From contig PMOK01000042.1 of assembly GCA_003162425.1 (NCBI GenBank), positions 65,701-105,338 on the forward strand: a DNA stretch of 39,638 nucleotides, given 5' to 3'. Every line of letters begins with the position of its first letter. Position 1 is the stretch's first letter. Source of the stretch: Bryobacterales bacterium. GTDB taxonomy: Bacteria; Acidobacteriota; Terriglobia; Bryobacterales; Bryobacteraceae. A program made the position numbers and the translations under genes. Shown here piece after piece: positions 17,515 through 26,024 of the stretch. Under the pieces are notes generated by a model, which was not told where the DNA came from, made no database searches, and saw only the letters and a program-made list of their open reading frames with translations.

Positions 17515-17862
17515 ATGCCGAAGAATACGCCTAACGAAAATCATATCGAGTTGCTGCAGGGCACGCTCGATATGCTGATTTTGCGGACTCTCCAGTGGGG
17601 GCCGCAGCATGGACACGGTGTCGGCCAAGCCATCCGGCAGAGTTCGGCGGATCTGCTGCTCATCGAGCGCGGATCGTTATATCCCGCGCTGCACCGGCTG
17701 GAGTCCCGGGGCCTGATCGAGTCGGAATGGAAGGCTTCGGATCTAAACCGGCGAGCGAAATATTACCGGCTCACTGAGGCCGGCAGGGAGCAACTGGTGG
17801 CTGAGCAGTCGAAGTGGAAGCTTCTAGTCAAGACCATCACGCGAGTGATGCGGCCGGCGTGA
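17515..17862 (+). CDS. PadR-family repressor, acidobacterial type (TIGR03433-like)
   Basis: 115 residues. The winged helix is typical of PadR: ELLQGTLDMLILRTLQWGPQ, then GHGVGQAIRQSSADLLLIER, then GSLYPALHRLESRGLIESEW, and the wing RAKYYRLTEAGREQL. This acidobacterial subgroup regularly precedes duplicated orphan permeases, as here, where the first permease starts 24 bases downstream. ATG 17515 is used because the upstream in-frame codons cover the operator and promoter. The predicted transcript starts only about 7-8 bases before the ATG and no Shine-Dalgarno is present, so translation may be near-leaderless. Autoregulation is inferred from the operator. Confidence 0.92.
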   Translation: MPKNTPNENHIELLQGTLDMLILRTLQWGPQHGHGVGQAIRQSSADLLLIERGSLYPALHRLESRGLIESEWKASDLNRRAKYYRLTEAGREQLVAEQSKWKLLVKTITRVMRPA

Positions 17863-17886
17863 AGCCAGCGTAAGGGAGGATCAATT

Positions 17887-20532
17887 ATGCGGTGGGACTT
17901 TTGGCGAAGAAAACGACGTAACACTGATCTCGATGACGAGATCGCCTACGATCTGGCGCTGGAGACCGAGGAGCAAATTCGCTCCGGCGTGACGCGCCAG
18001 GAAGCCGAGCAGGCCAGCCGCCGCGATTTCGGCAATGTGGGGTTACTGAAGGAAGGCATTCGCGAAACGTGGGGCTGGACATCGCTCGAACGGTTGGGCC
18101 GGGATCTTCGATTTGGATGGCGCAGCTTGCGCAAGAGCCCGCTGTTCGCCGGCATGGCCGTGCTGTCGCTGGCACTGGGTATCGGCGCAAACGCGTCCAT
18201 CTTCAGCGTGATCAATGCGATTCTCTTCCGGCCTCTACCGGGCGTGGAGCGCGCCTCGGAGCTGGTCTCTCTCAACGAGTCGCTGGGCGGTAATAACCCT
18301 CTCCCTCTTATCTCGTACCCGAACTATCTCGATTTTCGCGACCGCAATTCCGTGCTGACGGGGTTGGCCGGTATCGGCTTTGTCCCGGCCAGCGTTGGTC
18401 CAAAGGGGAACTGCCAGCGGGTGTGGGCCATTACGGTGAGCGGGAACTACTTCGAGTTGCTGGGAGTCAAACCGCAGGCCGGCCGTCTGCTCCAACCTGA
18501 GGACGACAAAGTTCGCGGCGGTCATCCGGTGATGGTTCTGAGCTACACGGGTTGGCAAAAGCGCTTTGGAGGAGATCCCAATATTGTTGGCGCAAAGGCT
18601 CTAGTCAACGGCCGGGAGTTCACGGTATTGGGCGTAACTGCGAAAGGGTTCCACGGTACCGAGCTTTTCGTGGCTCCGGACGTTTTCGTCCCCATAGCCA
18701 TGCAGCAGGAGTTGCAGGGCGGCAGCGGCGATCTGGACCGCCGCTCCAACCGCGGCTTTTTCGCGGTGGGGCGTTTGAAGCCAGGCGTCACCATGCTGCA
18801 GGCTGAGTCGGCTCTCAACGCGATCGGACGGCAGTTGGCGCAGGTATATCCACAGGACGACGGCGGTATGAAGGTTACGCTCACTCCTCCGGGGTTGCTG
18901 GGAGCGTTCCTGCGGAATCCCATCATCGGGTTCGTCGCTGTGATGTTCGGCGTTTCTTGTCTGGTGTTGTTGGTAGCCTGTGTGAATCTGGCCAGCATGT
19001 TGCTTGCCCGCGCCGGCGACAAGCGCAAGGAAACCGCGATCCGGCTTGCTTTGGGCGCCGGACGAAGCGTGCTGATCCGGCAACAACTGACCGAGAATCT
19101 CATGGTGGCTCTCGCGGGAGGCCTGGGCGGCGCGCTGTTGGCTCTCTGGATCACGAGCGCGCTGGCGGCCTGGCATCCTCCGGTGGATGTCCCGTTGGTT
19201 GTTAGCGCTAACGTAGATCTTCGCGTGTTCCTGTTCGCCTTGCTGGTCTCCTCCGTCACAGCGCTGTTGTTCGGTCTGCTACCGGCTTTGCAGGCCACTA
19301 AAACGGACCTGGTCCCGGCATTGAAGAACGAAGCCGTCACCGGGCGATTCCGCTACTGGCATTTGCGCGATTACATGGTGGCAGCCCAGGTTTGCCTGTC
19401 GGTGCTGTTACTTTTTTGTTCCGTGCTGGTGGTCAAGAGTTTGCAAAGGTCGCTGGACGCGCCTATCGGCTTCCAGCCCCGTGGTGTCGCTACGGTTTCC
19501 TTCGATCTGAACATGCAAGGCTATGACGAGCCGCGCGGCCGCGACTTTCAGCGGCGCATTCTGGATAAGGTCCGCCAACTGCCGGGCGTGGAGTCCGCCG
19601 CACTGGCGGATAATATCCCGCTAACTTTGACCGTCCCCTGGAGTCCAGTCTATATCGAAGGCAAACCCGTTCCCAAGCGCGCCTCCGACGTGCCCACCGC
19701 TTACTTCTTTGCCGTCGGCCCCGATTATTTCCACACCGTGCGAACGCGCTTGATTTCCGGCCGCGAGTTCGACGCCAGGGACAAGCAAGGCGGGCAGCGG
19801 GTGGCCATTGTGAATAGTGCATTCGCGGCGCAATTGCTGGATGGAGCGAAGCCGCTGGGCCGACGTTTCTCTACCAGCCCAACTGAGAAGCCGATCGAGA
19901 TTGTGGGCGTTGTGGAGAATGGGAAATATTACAATCTCAACGAAAAGCCTCAAGACGCCTTCTGGACGCCGCTCGAAATCTCTTATCAGCCAAAAGCTTC
20001 CTTAGTGGTTCGCACGCAAATGACTCCTCCCGAATCTCTGGTGCCGTCACTACGCGCCGCGGTACGCGAAATCGATCCCTCCATCGCGCTGTTCTCCGCC
20101 GGGAGCATGGAGGATCAACTATCCTGGACTTTCTTCGCTCCCCGCGTAGCCGCAATCGCCCTGAGTGCGTTTGGGATTCTGGCGCTGGTGCTCTCCGCCA
20201 CCGGAATTTACGGCGTGATGGCCTACGCGGTCTCGCGCCGGACGCGGGAAATCGGCATCCGCATGGCGATCGGCGCAACCCAATCCCAAGTTCTGGGCTC
20301 GGTTGCCCGTAGCGCCGCCATTTTGATCGGTACCGGACTCGTTCTCGGCTTCGCAATGGCATTGGGCGCGGGACGATTGTTGGAGCGAATTCTTTATGGC
20401 GTGAAGCCCACCGATCCCGTGACCTTCACGATTGTGTTCGCGATCATGCTGGGCGTAGGCGCGGCCGCCACGTTTATTCCCGCCCGGCGGGCAACCCGCA
20501 TCGACCCCATGCAGGCTTTGCGGCAAGAATAG
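17887..20532 (+). CDS. ADOP-type ABC permease (FtsX/MacB-like), first copy
   Basis: 881 residues. Residues 1-85 are the ADOP N-terminal domain (MRWDFWRRK, DLDDEIAYDLALETEEQIRS, GVTRQEAEQASRRDFGNVG). Then follow a first transmembrane helix, a MacB-like periplasmic domain, an FtsX domain of three helices (FVAVMFGVSCLVLLVACVNL), a second periplasmic domain and a second FtsX domain ending TFIPARRATRIDPMQALRQE. Such permeases lack a fixed ATPase partner gene, hence orphan; none is in the window. Transport or mechanotransmission of unknown substrates is presumed. The ATG is preceded by a strong GGGAGGA site. It is followed after 86 bases by a close paralogue. Confidence 0.93.
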   Translation: MRWDFWRRKRRNTDLDDEIAYDLALETEEQIRSGVTRQEAEQASRRDFGNVGLLKEGIRETWGWTSLERLGRDLRFGWRSLRKSPLFAGMAVLSLALGIGANASIFSVINAILFRPLPGVERASELVSLNESLGGNNPLPLISYPNYLDFRDRNSVLTGLAGIGFVPASVGPKGNCQRVWAITVSGNYFELLGVKPQAGRLLQPEDDKVRGGHPVMVLSYTGWQKRFGGDPNIVGAKALVNGREFTVLGVTAKGFHGTELFVAPDVFVPIAMQQELQGGSGDLDRRSNRGFFAVGRLKPGVTMLQAESALNAIGRQLAQVYPQDDGGMKVTLTPPGLLGAFLRNPIIGFVAVMFGVSCLVLLVACVNLASMLLARAGDKRKETAIRLALGAGRSVLIRQQLTENLMVALAGGLGGALLALWITSALAAWHPPVDVPLVVSANVDLRVFLFALLVSSVTALLFGLLPALQATKTDLVPALKNEAVTGRFRYWHLRDYMVAAQVCLSVLLLFCSVLVVKSLQRSLDAPIGFQPRGVATVSFDLNMQGYDEPRGRDFQRRILDKVRQLPGVESAALADNIPLTLTVPWSPVYIEGKPVPKRASDVPTAYFFAVGPDYFHTVRTRLISGREFDARDKQGGQRVAIVNSAFAAQLLDGAKPLGRRFSTSPTEKPIEIVGVVENGKYYNLNEKPQDAFWTPLEISYQPKASLVVRTQMTPPESLVPSLRAAVREIDPSIALFSAGSMEDQLSWTFFAPRVAAIALSAFGILALVLSATGIYGVMAYAVSRRTREIGIRMAIGATQSQVLGSVARSAAILIGTGLVLGFAMALGAGRLLERILYGVKPTDPVTFTIVFAIMLGVGAAATFIPARRATRIDPMQALRQE

Positions 20533-20618
20533 CTCGCAACGTTACCGAACCGCAACCGTAAGGGAGTCGGTGCCCCGTGAATTTTTTCACGGCTTCCAGG
20601 GAGGAACGAGGAACAATA

Positions 20619-23267
20619 ATGCGGTGGGACTTCTGGCGGCGGAAAGGACGTAACACCGATCTCGATGATGAGATCGCCCACGATCTGGCGCTGGAGGCCG
20701 AGGAGCGAATTCGCTCAGGCGTCGCGCCGCAAGAAGCCGAACAGGCCAGTCGTCGCGATTTCGGCAACGTGGGGCTGCTCAAAGAAGGCATTCGCGAGAC
20801 GTGGGGCTGGACATCGATCGAGCGGTTCGGCCGGGATCTTCAATATGGATGGCGCAGCTTGCGCAAGAGCCCACTATTCGCCACCATGGCCGTGCTGTCG
20901 CTGGCACTTGGCATCGGCGCAAACGCAACCATCTTCAGCGTGATCAACGCTATTTTCTTACGGCCTTTACCCGGGGTGGAGCGCCCCTCGGAGCTGTTCT
21001 CTCTAAACGGGAAGATGGGCAGCCGCGGCAGCGCCGTCCCTTTGGTCTCGTACCCGGATTACCGCGATTTTCGCGACCGCAATTCAGTGCTCACGGGGTT
21101 GGCCGGTATGGGGTTTGTCCCGGCCAGCGTTGGTCCAAAGGGTAACTGCCAGCGGATGTGGGGCGTTACGGTGACCGGGAACTACTTCCAGCTACTGGGA
21201 ATCAAACCGCTGGCTGGCCGTCTGCTCCAGCCAGAGGACGACAGAGTTCGCGGTGGTCATCCGGTGATGGTTCTGACCTACACAGGTTGGCAGAAGCGCT
21301 TTGGAGGAGACCCCAATATTATTGGCGCCAAGGTTCAGGTCAACGGCCGGGAGTTCACCGTGTTGGGAATCACCGCCAAAGGGTTTTTCGGTACGGAGCT
21401 TCTCATGACTCCGGATGTTTACTTCTCCATGGCTATGCAGAAAGAGCTGCAGGCCGGCGAAGATCTTCAGGAGCGCCGATCCGCCCGCAACTTCTTCGCG
21501 GTGGGGCGTTTGAAGCCAGGCATCAGCATGGCGCAGGCTGAGTCGGCTCTTAACGGGATCGGACAAAACCTGGCGAAGGAATATCCCCAAGAGGACGGCG
21601 GTATCGAGATCAAGCTCACTCCTCCGGGGTTGGTGGGCGCGTACCTGCGGAATCCTCTCATCGGGTTCGTCGCCGTGATGTTCGGCGTGTCCTGTCTGGT
21701 GTTGTTAGTCGCCTGCGTGAACCTGGCCAGCATGTTGCTTGCCCGCGCCGGCGACAAACGTAAGGAAACCGCTATCCGGCTTGCTTTGGGCGCTGGACGA
21801 GGCGTGCTGATCCGGCAACTGCTCACCGAGAATCTCATGGTGGCTCTCGCGGGCGGGGCGGGCGGCGCACTGTTGACTATCTGGATCACCAGCGCGCTGG
21901 CGGCGTGGCATCCTCCGGTGGATGTCCCGTTGACGGTGAGCGTTCCCGTAGATATGCGCGTGTTCCTGTTCGCCCTGGTTGTGTCGGCCGTCACGGCGTT
22001 GTTATTCGGTCTGCTACCGGCATTACAGGCGACTAAGACGGACCTGGTCCCGGCATTGAAAAATGAAGCAGGAATAGGGCGATTCCGCTACTGGCATTTG
22101 CGCGATTACATGGTCGCGGCCCAGGTCTCGATGTCGGTGCTGCTGCTTTTTTGTGCGGTGCTGGTGGTCAAGAGTTTGCAACGGTCGCTCTCCGCGCCCA
22201 TCGGCTTTGAAACCCCTGGTCTTGCTACGGTCTCGTTCGATCTGAACATGCAAGGCTATGACGAGCCGCGCGGCCGTGAGTTTGAGCGGCGCGTGCTGGA
22301 TAAGGTCCGGCAACTGCCGGGAGTAGAGTCGGCCACACTAGTGGATAATATCCCGTTATCATCGGGCGTCACCTGGAATGCAGTCTACATCGAAGGGAAG
22401 CCCGTTCCCAAGCGCGCCTCCGACGTGCCGAACGCTTACGCCTTTACGGCCAGCCCGGATTATTTCCACACCATGCGAACGCGCCTGATTTCCGGCCGCG
22501 AGTTCGACGCCAGGGACAAGCAGGGCGCCCAGCGAGTGGCCATTGTGAATAGCGCGTTCGGGGCGCGATTGCTGGATGGAGCGAACCCGCTGGGACGTCG
22601 TTTTTCCACCAACACAACTAAGGAACCGATGGAGATTGTGGGCGTTGTGGAGACTGGGAAATATTACAATCTGAACGAACAAAACCAAGCGGCCTTCTGG
22701 ACGCCGCTGGACACATGGTATAAGTCGAAGGCTGCGTTAGTGGCTCGTACGCGCGTGATTCCGCCTGAGTCTGTCGTGCCGTCAATCCGCCGCGTGGTCC
22801 GCGAAATCGATCCCTCCATCGCGCTGTTCGCAACCGGCAGCGTGGAGGATCAACTCACGTTTACCTTCTTCGCTGCTCGCACCGCCGCCATCACCCTAGG
22901 TGCGTTTGGGATCCTGGCGTTGGTGCTCTCCGCCACGGGAATTTACGGCGTTATGGCCTACGCGGTCTCGCGCCGGACCCGCGAAATCGGCATCCGTATG
23001 GCCATCGGTGCAACCCAGGCGCACGTGCTCGCCTCAGTTGCCCGCAGTGCCGGCATTTTGATCGGTACGGGCCTTGTGCTCGGCCTGGGATTGGCCTTAG
23101 GCGCCGGGCGATTGTTGGAGCGAATTCTTTATGGCGTGACTCCCACCGATCCCGTGACCTTCGCGATTGTGTTTGCGATCATGCTCGGCGTAGGCGCGGC
23201 CGCCACGTTTATTCCCGCGCGGCGCGCCACGCGTATCGATCCCATGCAGGCGTTGCGGCAAGAATAG
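20619..23267 (+). CDS. ADOP-type ABC permease, second copy
   Basis: 882 residues, nearly collinear with the first copy and, by eye, well over 80 percent identical. The same N-terminal MRWDFWRRK domain, two MacB-like periplasmic domains and two FtsX domains are present, with the identical ending RRATRIDPMQALRQE. Differences cluster in the first periplasmic loop (for example NGKMGSRGSAVPLVSYPD against NESLGGNNPLPLISYPN) and around the second (DNIPLSSGVTWNAVYIEG against DNIPLTLTVPWSPVYIEG), where a substrate would meet the protein. ATG 20619 (GAGGAA site upstream) is chosen to match the paralogue; 14 upstream codons are open but unlike it. It is co-directional with padR and probably in the same transcript. 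Confidence 0.93.
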   Translation: MRWDFWRRKGRNTDLDDEIAHDLALEAEERIRSGVAPQEAEQASRRDFGNVGLLKEGIRETWGWTSIERFGRDLQYGWRSLRKSPLFATMAVLSLALGIGANATIFSVINAIFLRPLPGVERPSELFSLNGKMGSRGSAVPLVSYPDYRDFRDRNSVLTGLAGMGFVPASVGPKGNCQRMWGVTVTGNYFQLLGIKPLAGRLLQPEDDRVRGGHPVMVLTYTGWQKRFGGDPNIIGAKVQVNGREFTVLGITAKGFFGTELLMTPDVYFSMAMQKELQAGEDLQERRSARNFFAVGRLKPGISMAQAESALNGIGQNLAKEYPQEDGGIEIKLTPPGLVGAYLRNPLIGFVAVMFGVSCLVLLVACVNLASMLLARAGDKRKETAIRLALGAGRGVLIRQLLTENLMVALAGGAGGALLTIWITSALAAWHPPVDVPLTVSVPVDMRVFLFALVVSAVTALLFGLLPALQATKTDLVPALKNEAGIGRFRYWHLRDYMVAAQVSMSVLLLFCAVLVVKSLQRSLSAPIGFETPGLATVSFDLNMQGYDEPRGREFERRVLDKVRQLPGVESATLVDNIPLSSGVTWNAVYIEGKPVPKRASDVPNAYAFTASPDYFHTMRTRLISGREFDARDKQGAQRVAIVNSAFGARLLDGANPLGRRFSTNTTKEPMEIVGVVETGKYYNLNEQNQAAFWTPLDTWYKSKAALVARTRVIPPESVVPSIRRVVREIDPSIALFATGSVEDQLTFTFFAARTAAITLGAFGILALVLSATGIYGVMAYAVSRRTREIGIRMAIGATQAHVLASVARSAGILIGTGLVLGLGLALGAGRLLERILYGVTPTDPVTFAIVFAIMLGVGAAATFIPARRATRIDPMQALRQE

Positions 23268-23270
23268 CGC

Positions 23271-23392
23271 CGGCCGTTTAAGTTTCGCTCATTGCCGCCA
23301 CCAGCGCGCCTCGAGCAGTGGAATGCTGAGGGTTCGGCGCCAACCGTACTTCCGCGATCGCTACCGGCAACTCCGTCTCGCGCAGTTGCTTC
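23271..23392 (-). pseudogene. 122-bp duplicate of the actin-like gene 3' end (direct repeat copy A)
   Basis: A copy of 24002-24123 with five differences by eye, in the same orientation. It encodes on the minus strand the last 39 or so residues of the actin-like ATPase (KQLRETELPVAIAEVRLAPN and on to AAMSET, then TAA). No upstream part of that gene is present, so this is a truncated pseudogene. It starts four bases after the stop of the second permease. Confidence 0.9.
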
Positions 23393-23454
23393 GCCACTAC
23401 CTTGCGCCGGTCGTCAGCTAAAGCTCGCCAGGGAATCCGCCGATTTTCTGCACT

Positions 23455-24012
23455 ATGGATGCCTTGGCGCTGCTTCATAGCGTTCTGGAACCGGGAGAGC
23501 GTCTTCTGTGGTCCGGACAGCCCAAGCGAACCGTGGGTTCGTCGCTGGTTGCGCTTGCAATCCCGGTTATGATGTTGTTCGGATTTGGAAACGTATTTAA
23601 AACACTTCTGACGAAGCAGAGAGAGCCCCTGCCGCTTTACCTTGAAATGGAACTCGTCGCCGTAGCCGGGGTCTTGGTACTTCCATTCGTCTTCTATTGG
23701 TACAGACTTCGGCAGGCTGGAATTACTACCTACGCTGTCACTAACCAGCGACTACTTATCGCAGTTGGTCCGGAGCGCGAGAAGATACGAACACTCGATA
23801 TTCGGGCTTTGGCGCGGGTAAGAATCGCGCCGAGCAGGCAAGGTGGCAGAGCATTGTTCTTCAGCGTGCGCGGCAAAGAGTCTGTGTGGATATTTCTCAC
23901 GAGCGGCAAAGCCGATAAATGGCGAGGACCAATCTGGCGCGTAGATGATCCGGAATTCCTCGAACGGCTCATCGAATCCACGAGAGCTGCCTCCGCCGTA
24001 ACGGCCGTTTAA
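23455..24012 (+). CDS. Membrane protein with bacterial PH-like domain
   Basis: 185 residues. The opening LLHSVLEPGERLLWSGQPKR is the common lead-in of bacterial PH-domain (bPH/DUF304-like) membrane proteins. Two transmembrane helices follow (SSLVALAIPVMMLFGFGNVF and ELVAVAGVLVLPFVFYWYRL), then a beta-rich domain with TTYAVTNQRLLIAVGPEREK, the typical PH strand pair. The ATG at 23455 has no evident ribosome site. It lies exactly between two 122-bp direct repeats; its last codons and stop (TTAA at 24009-24012, shared with the convergent ATPase gene) are inside copy B. The function is unknown. Placement suggests the gene was inserted or copied in with the repeat. Confidence 0.7.
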   Translation: MDALALLHSVLEPGERLLWSGQPKRTVGSSLVALAIPVMMLFGFGNVFKTLLTKQREPLPLYLEMELVAVAGVLVLPFVFYWYRLRQAGITTYAVTNQRLLIAVGPEREKIRTLDIRALARVRIAPSRQGGRALFFSVRGKESVWIFLTSGKADKWRGPIWRVDDPEFLERLIESTRAASAVTAV

Positions 24013-24123
24013 GTTTCGCTCATTGCCGCCACCAGCGCGCCTCGAGCCGTGGAATGCTGAGGGTTCGGCGCCAACCGGACTTCCGCGATCGCCACCGGCA
24101 ACTCCGTCTCCCGCAGCTGCTTC
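24002..24123. repeat. 122-bp direct repeat, copy B (in the intact gene)
   Basis: The 3' end of the actin-like ATPase gene, repeated at 23271-23392 at about 96 percent identity (five mismatches counted by eye). The two copies bracket 609 bp that hold the PH-like gene. Confidence 0.9.
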
Positions 24124-25016
24124 TCGAACCGGTCGCGGAAGCCGGACACCAGAACGCTTCCGCCGGCTAGAACCAGTGGGATCGGACGATTGAGCTTAGG
24201 CATGCTCTGTACGCTGGCCAAAGTATCCCGGATGGCGGCCACCAGCGCGTGAATCATCTCGTCGTAATACTCGCCAATAGCCTGGTGAGTCTTGGAGGCG
24301 AAATGACCGTTGAAGCAGAACGACTCCTCTTTGATCGCACGGATGCGGGTAGCCGACTCACCCCGCGCGTTCGCGGCGCTGATGTCGATGAAGTCTCCCG
24401 CCTTGGGGATGCTGAAACTGAACACCGGCACCGAGAGATAACTCAGGCATACGTTGCACAATCCTCCGCCGCAACTGACGCCGATGCCTGTGTAATTAGA
24501 GCTCTCCATCTCGCCATACACCACCGCGAGCCCCTCCGGGATGCTACGCACTTCGTAGCCGAGATCGCTGAGCATCCTCATCATCTGGCTTTGGTGTGTG
24601 GCTACTGCTTCGCCGGCGCCCAACGGAGCCGCGGGAATACTGAAGCACAGCTTCTGCCCCCGGCCGTTCTTCTCGCCGGTCACCAACATAACGATCTCGC
24701 GCACCATAGTGGCGCTGGTCAGTTCATCCGGATTCAGGACGCCGCGCCGCATCGGCCTCCGGGTCTCTGTGTGGAAAAGATTGGCGAAGCGCTCCGACTC
24801 ATCGCCATAGACGGTGATCTCGGAATCCTGCAGAACGTAAGGAATCCGCTCCTTCTTGAGCACGCCCTCCGTCAATTTAGAGAACGGAATCGTCGTGAAT
24901 GCGTTCAGTTGTGTCCCGAACAGAATGTCGGTGTCCTGACATTGCGCCGAGACGATGCGGCTGGTGCCCAGATCGAGCCCGACCGCCCTTGACCCTTGCG
25001 GATCCGTTTCCATCAT
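24009..25016 (-). CDS. Actin/Hsp70-fold ATPase (MreB/ParM/EutJ-like), unassigned subfamily
   Basis: 335 residues of the ASKHA ATPase fold. The phosphate-1 loop is RAVGLDLGTSRIV near residue 15. A Ser/Gly-rich phosphate-2 loop is TGIGVSCGGGLCNVCLSY, followed by the expected PVFSFSIPKAGDFIDISAA. The adenosine loop is PLVLAGGSVLVSGF. It is shorter than Hsp70 (no substrate-binding domain) and matches the size of MreB, ParM and PilM. No mreCD, par or pil genes adjoin. ATG 25016 is chosen (GGAGAG upstream) since longer versions add no conserved residues. It is divergent from a coiled-coil protein gene, an arrangement that suggests a filament and its partner. Residues such as Cys in the phosphate-2 loop are unusual. 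Confidence 0.8.
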   Translation of the reverse strand: MMETDPQGSRAVGLDLGTSRIVSAQCQDTDILFGTQLNAFTTIPFSKLTEGVLKKERIPYVLQDSEITVYGDESERFANLFHTETRRPMRRGVLNPDELTSATMVREIVMLVTGEKNGRGQKLCFSIPAAPLGAGEAVATHQSQMMRMLSDLGYEVRSIPEGLAVVYGEMESSNYTGIGVSCGGGLCNVCLSYLSVPVFSFSIPKAGDFIDISAANARGESATRIRAIKEESFCFNGHFASKTHQAIGEYYDEMIHALVAAIRDTLASVQSMPKLNRPIPLVLAGGSVLVSGFRDRFEKQLRETELPVAIAEVRLAPNPQHSTARGALVAAMSET

Positions 25017-25234
25017 TGACTCTCTCTCCGGGAATGTCCCCTGTTCGGTACCTCGCATCGCAGCGAGGACTATCCCGGAGAGTAGTGGCAGTAAGGGAGA
25101 AACACTCTCAGACAAATAGTGACCGAAGAGTGTAAGCAGGCAATCAGTTCAGAATGCGAAAAGGATTCCATTAGCTGGAAGTATGAATTCTTTTGTGCCA
25201 TTAGGCCAATTTCCCGCGCTTTGCTATTCGCATT

Positions 25235-25276
25235 TGTGATAATATCGTCCCACCACCTATTAAAGGGAGGGTTGAC
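25235..25276 (+). promoter_or_regulatory. Extended -10 promoter and ribosome site of the coiled-coil gene
   Basis: TGTGATAAT (25235-25243) reads as an extended -10 with GATAAT. No clear -35 lies 16-18 bases upstream. GGGAGG at 25265-25270, six bases before the GTG, is a strong ribosome site. The 260-base divergent gap (25017-25276) holds no other recognised feature. Confidence 0.5.
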
Positions 25277-25948
25277 GTGTTCAAACGTATGTTACAAGCG
25301 TCTTCAGGTCTAGGCCGGACTTCGGCTTCTCCTGAAGAAACAAATACGGGCCTGTCAACGCCCATCATCAGCGAACCGCCTCGGACCGATCCAGTTCCGA
25401 AGGCCGGCAATGCGAAGCTGGCAGCCTTCGACGAAATCTATAGCAAATCGAGTTTTAAGTCCACCATCGGACCCACTGAATACAACATTCTCAAGGTGGC
25501 TGAGATGGCGACGAGCGAGCAACTGCACGGCCTATCGGCGACGGCCAAACACAGCGCGCTGATGATGGCCCTTGAGGCGGCGGGTGTCGCAGTTGAGGAT
25601 ATCCTGCAGGATGCCATGCAAAGGCAACGCGCCTTGGAAGCCTACGATGAGGAGCAGCAGCGTCGGCTCCAGGACTTCGAGAGCAGCAAGCTGAAGGACA
25701 ACGAGCGGCTGTCGGCCGAAATGGAATCGATTGGCGCTCAGTACCGGACCAAAATTGCCGCCGCGGTGGAAGAAATCGAGCGGGAACGATCGGCGTTTCG
25801 CGACTGGCAAGAGCGCAAGCTGCGGGAGGAGCGTCGCATCGCGGAGGCGGCCTCACTGTGCGTGAACGATCCTGGCGCGGCCTCGAGCGAAGCCAGCGTC
25901 ACTCGCTTGCTCGAGAAGAACGCCGCCACGCTGCGGCAATCAGCCTGA
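25277..25948 (+). CDS. Coiled-coil protein of unknown function, partner of the actin-like ATPase?
   Basis: 223 residues, no recognised family. Residues 1-45 are Pro/Ser/Thr-rich and probably disordered. Residues 50-110 look helical and globular (AAFDEIYSKSSFKSTIGPTE, then YNILKVAEMATSEQLHGLSA). About 110-190 is a long charged coiled coil (RQRALEAYDEEQQRRLQDFE, RTKIAAAVEEIERERSAFRD). It has no signal peptide or membrane helix, so it is cytosolic. It is divergent from the ATPase gene with a shared upstream region. By analogy with filament systems it could be an adaptor or regulator, but that is inference from position and shape only. The GTG start is supported by a strong ribosome site. Confidence 0.75.
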   Translation: MFKRMLQASSGLGRTSASPEETNTGLSTPIISEPPRTDPVPKAGNAKLAAFDEIYSKSSFKSTIGPTEYNILKVAEMATSEQLHGLSATAKHSALMMALEAAGVAVEDILQDAMQRQRALEAYDEEQQRRLQDFESSKLKDNERLSAEMESIGAQYRTKIAAAVEEIERERSAFRDWQERKLREERRIAEAASLCVNDPGAASSEASVTRLLEKNAATLRQSA

Positions 25949-25975
25949 TCAAGCTGTACTTTGATCCTATTGGCG

Positions 25976-25997
25976 CGCGGGCATTTCTCTGCCCGCG
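25976..25997. terminator. Hairpin between convergent genes
   Basis: CGCGGGCA-TTTCTC-TGCCCGCG is a perfect 8-bp stem with a six-base loop, 28 bases after each flanking stop. There is no T-run on either strand, so it is a hairpin-type end rather than a classical intrinsic terminator. Confidence 0.55.
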
Positions 25998-26024
25998 TCC
26001 AGGAGGATGTGTGCGCGCTCTCAC

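Noticed and set aside
23393..23478. A 66-codon minus-strand gene ending at 23278
   Set aside because: Its end is the truncated copy of the actin-like ATPase and its start is antisense to the PH-like gene, so only the pseudogene fragment is supported.
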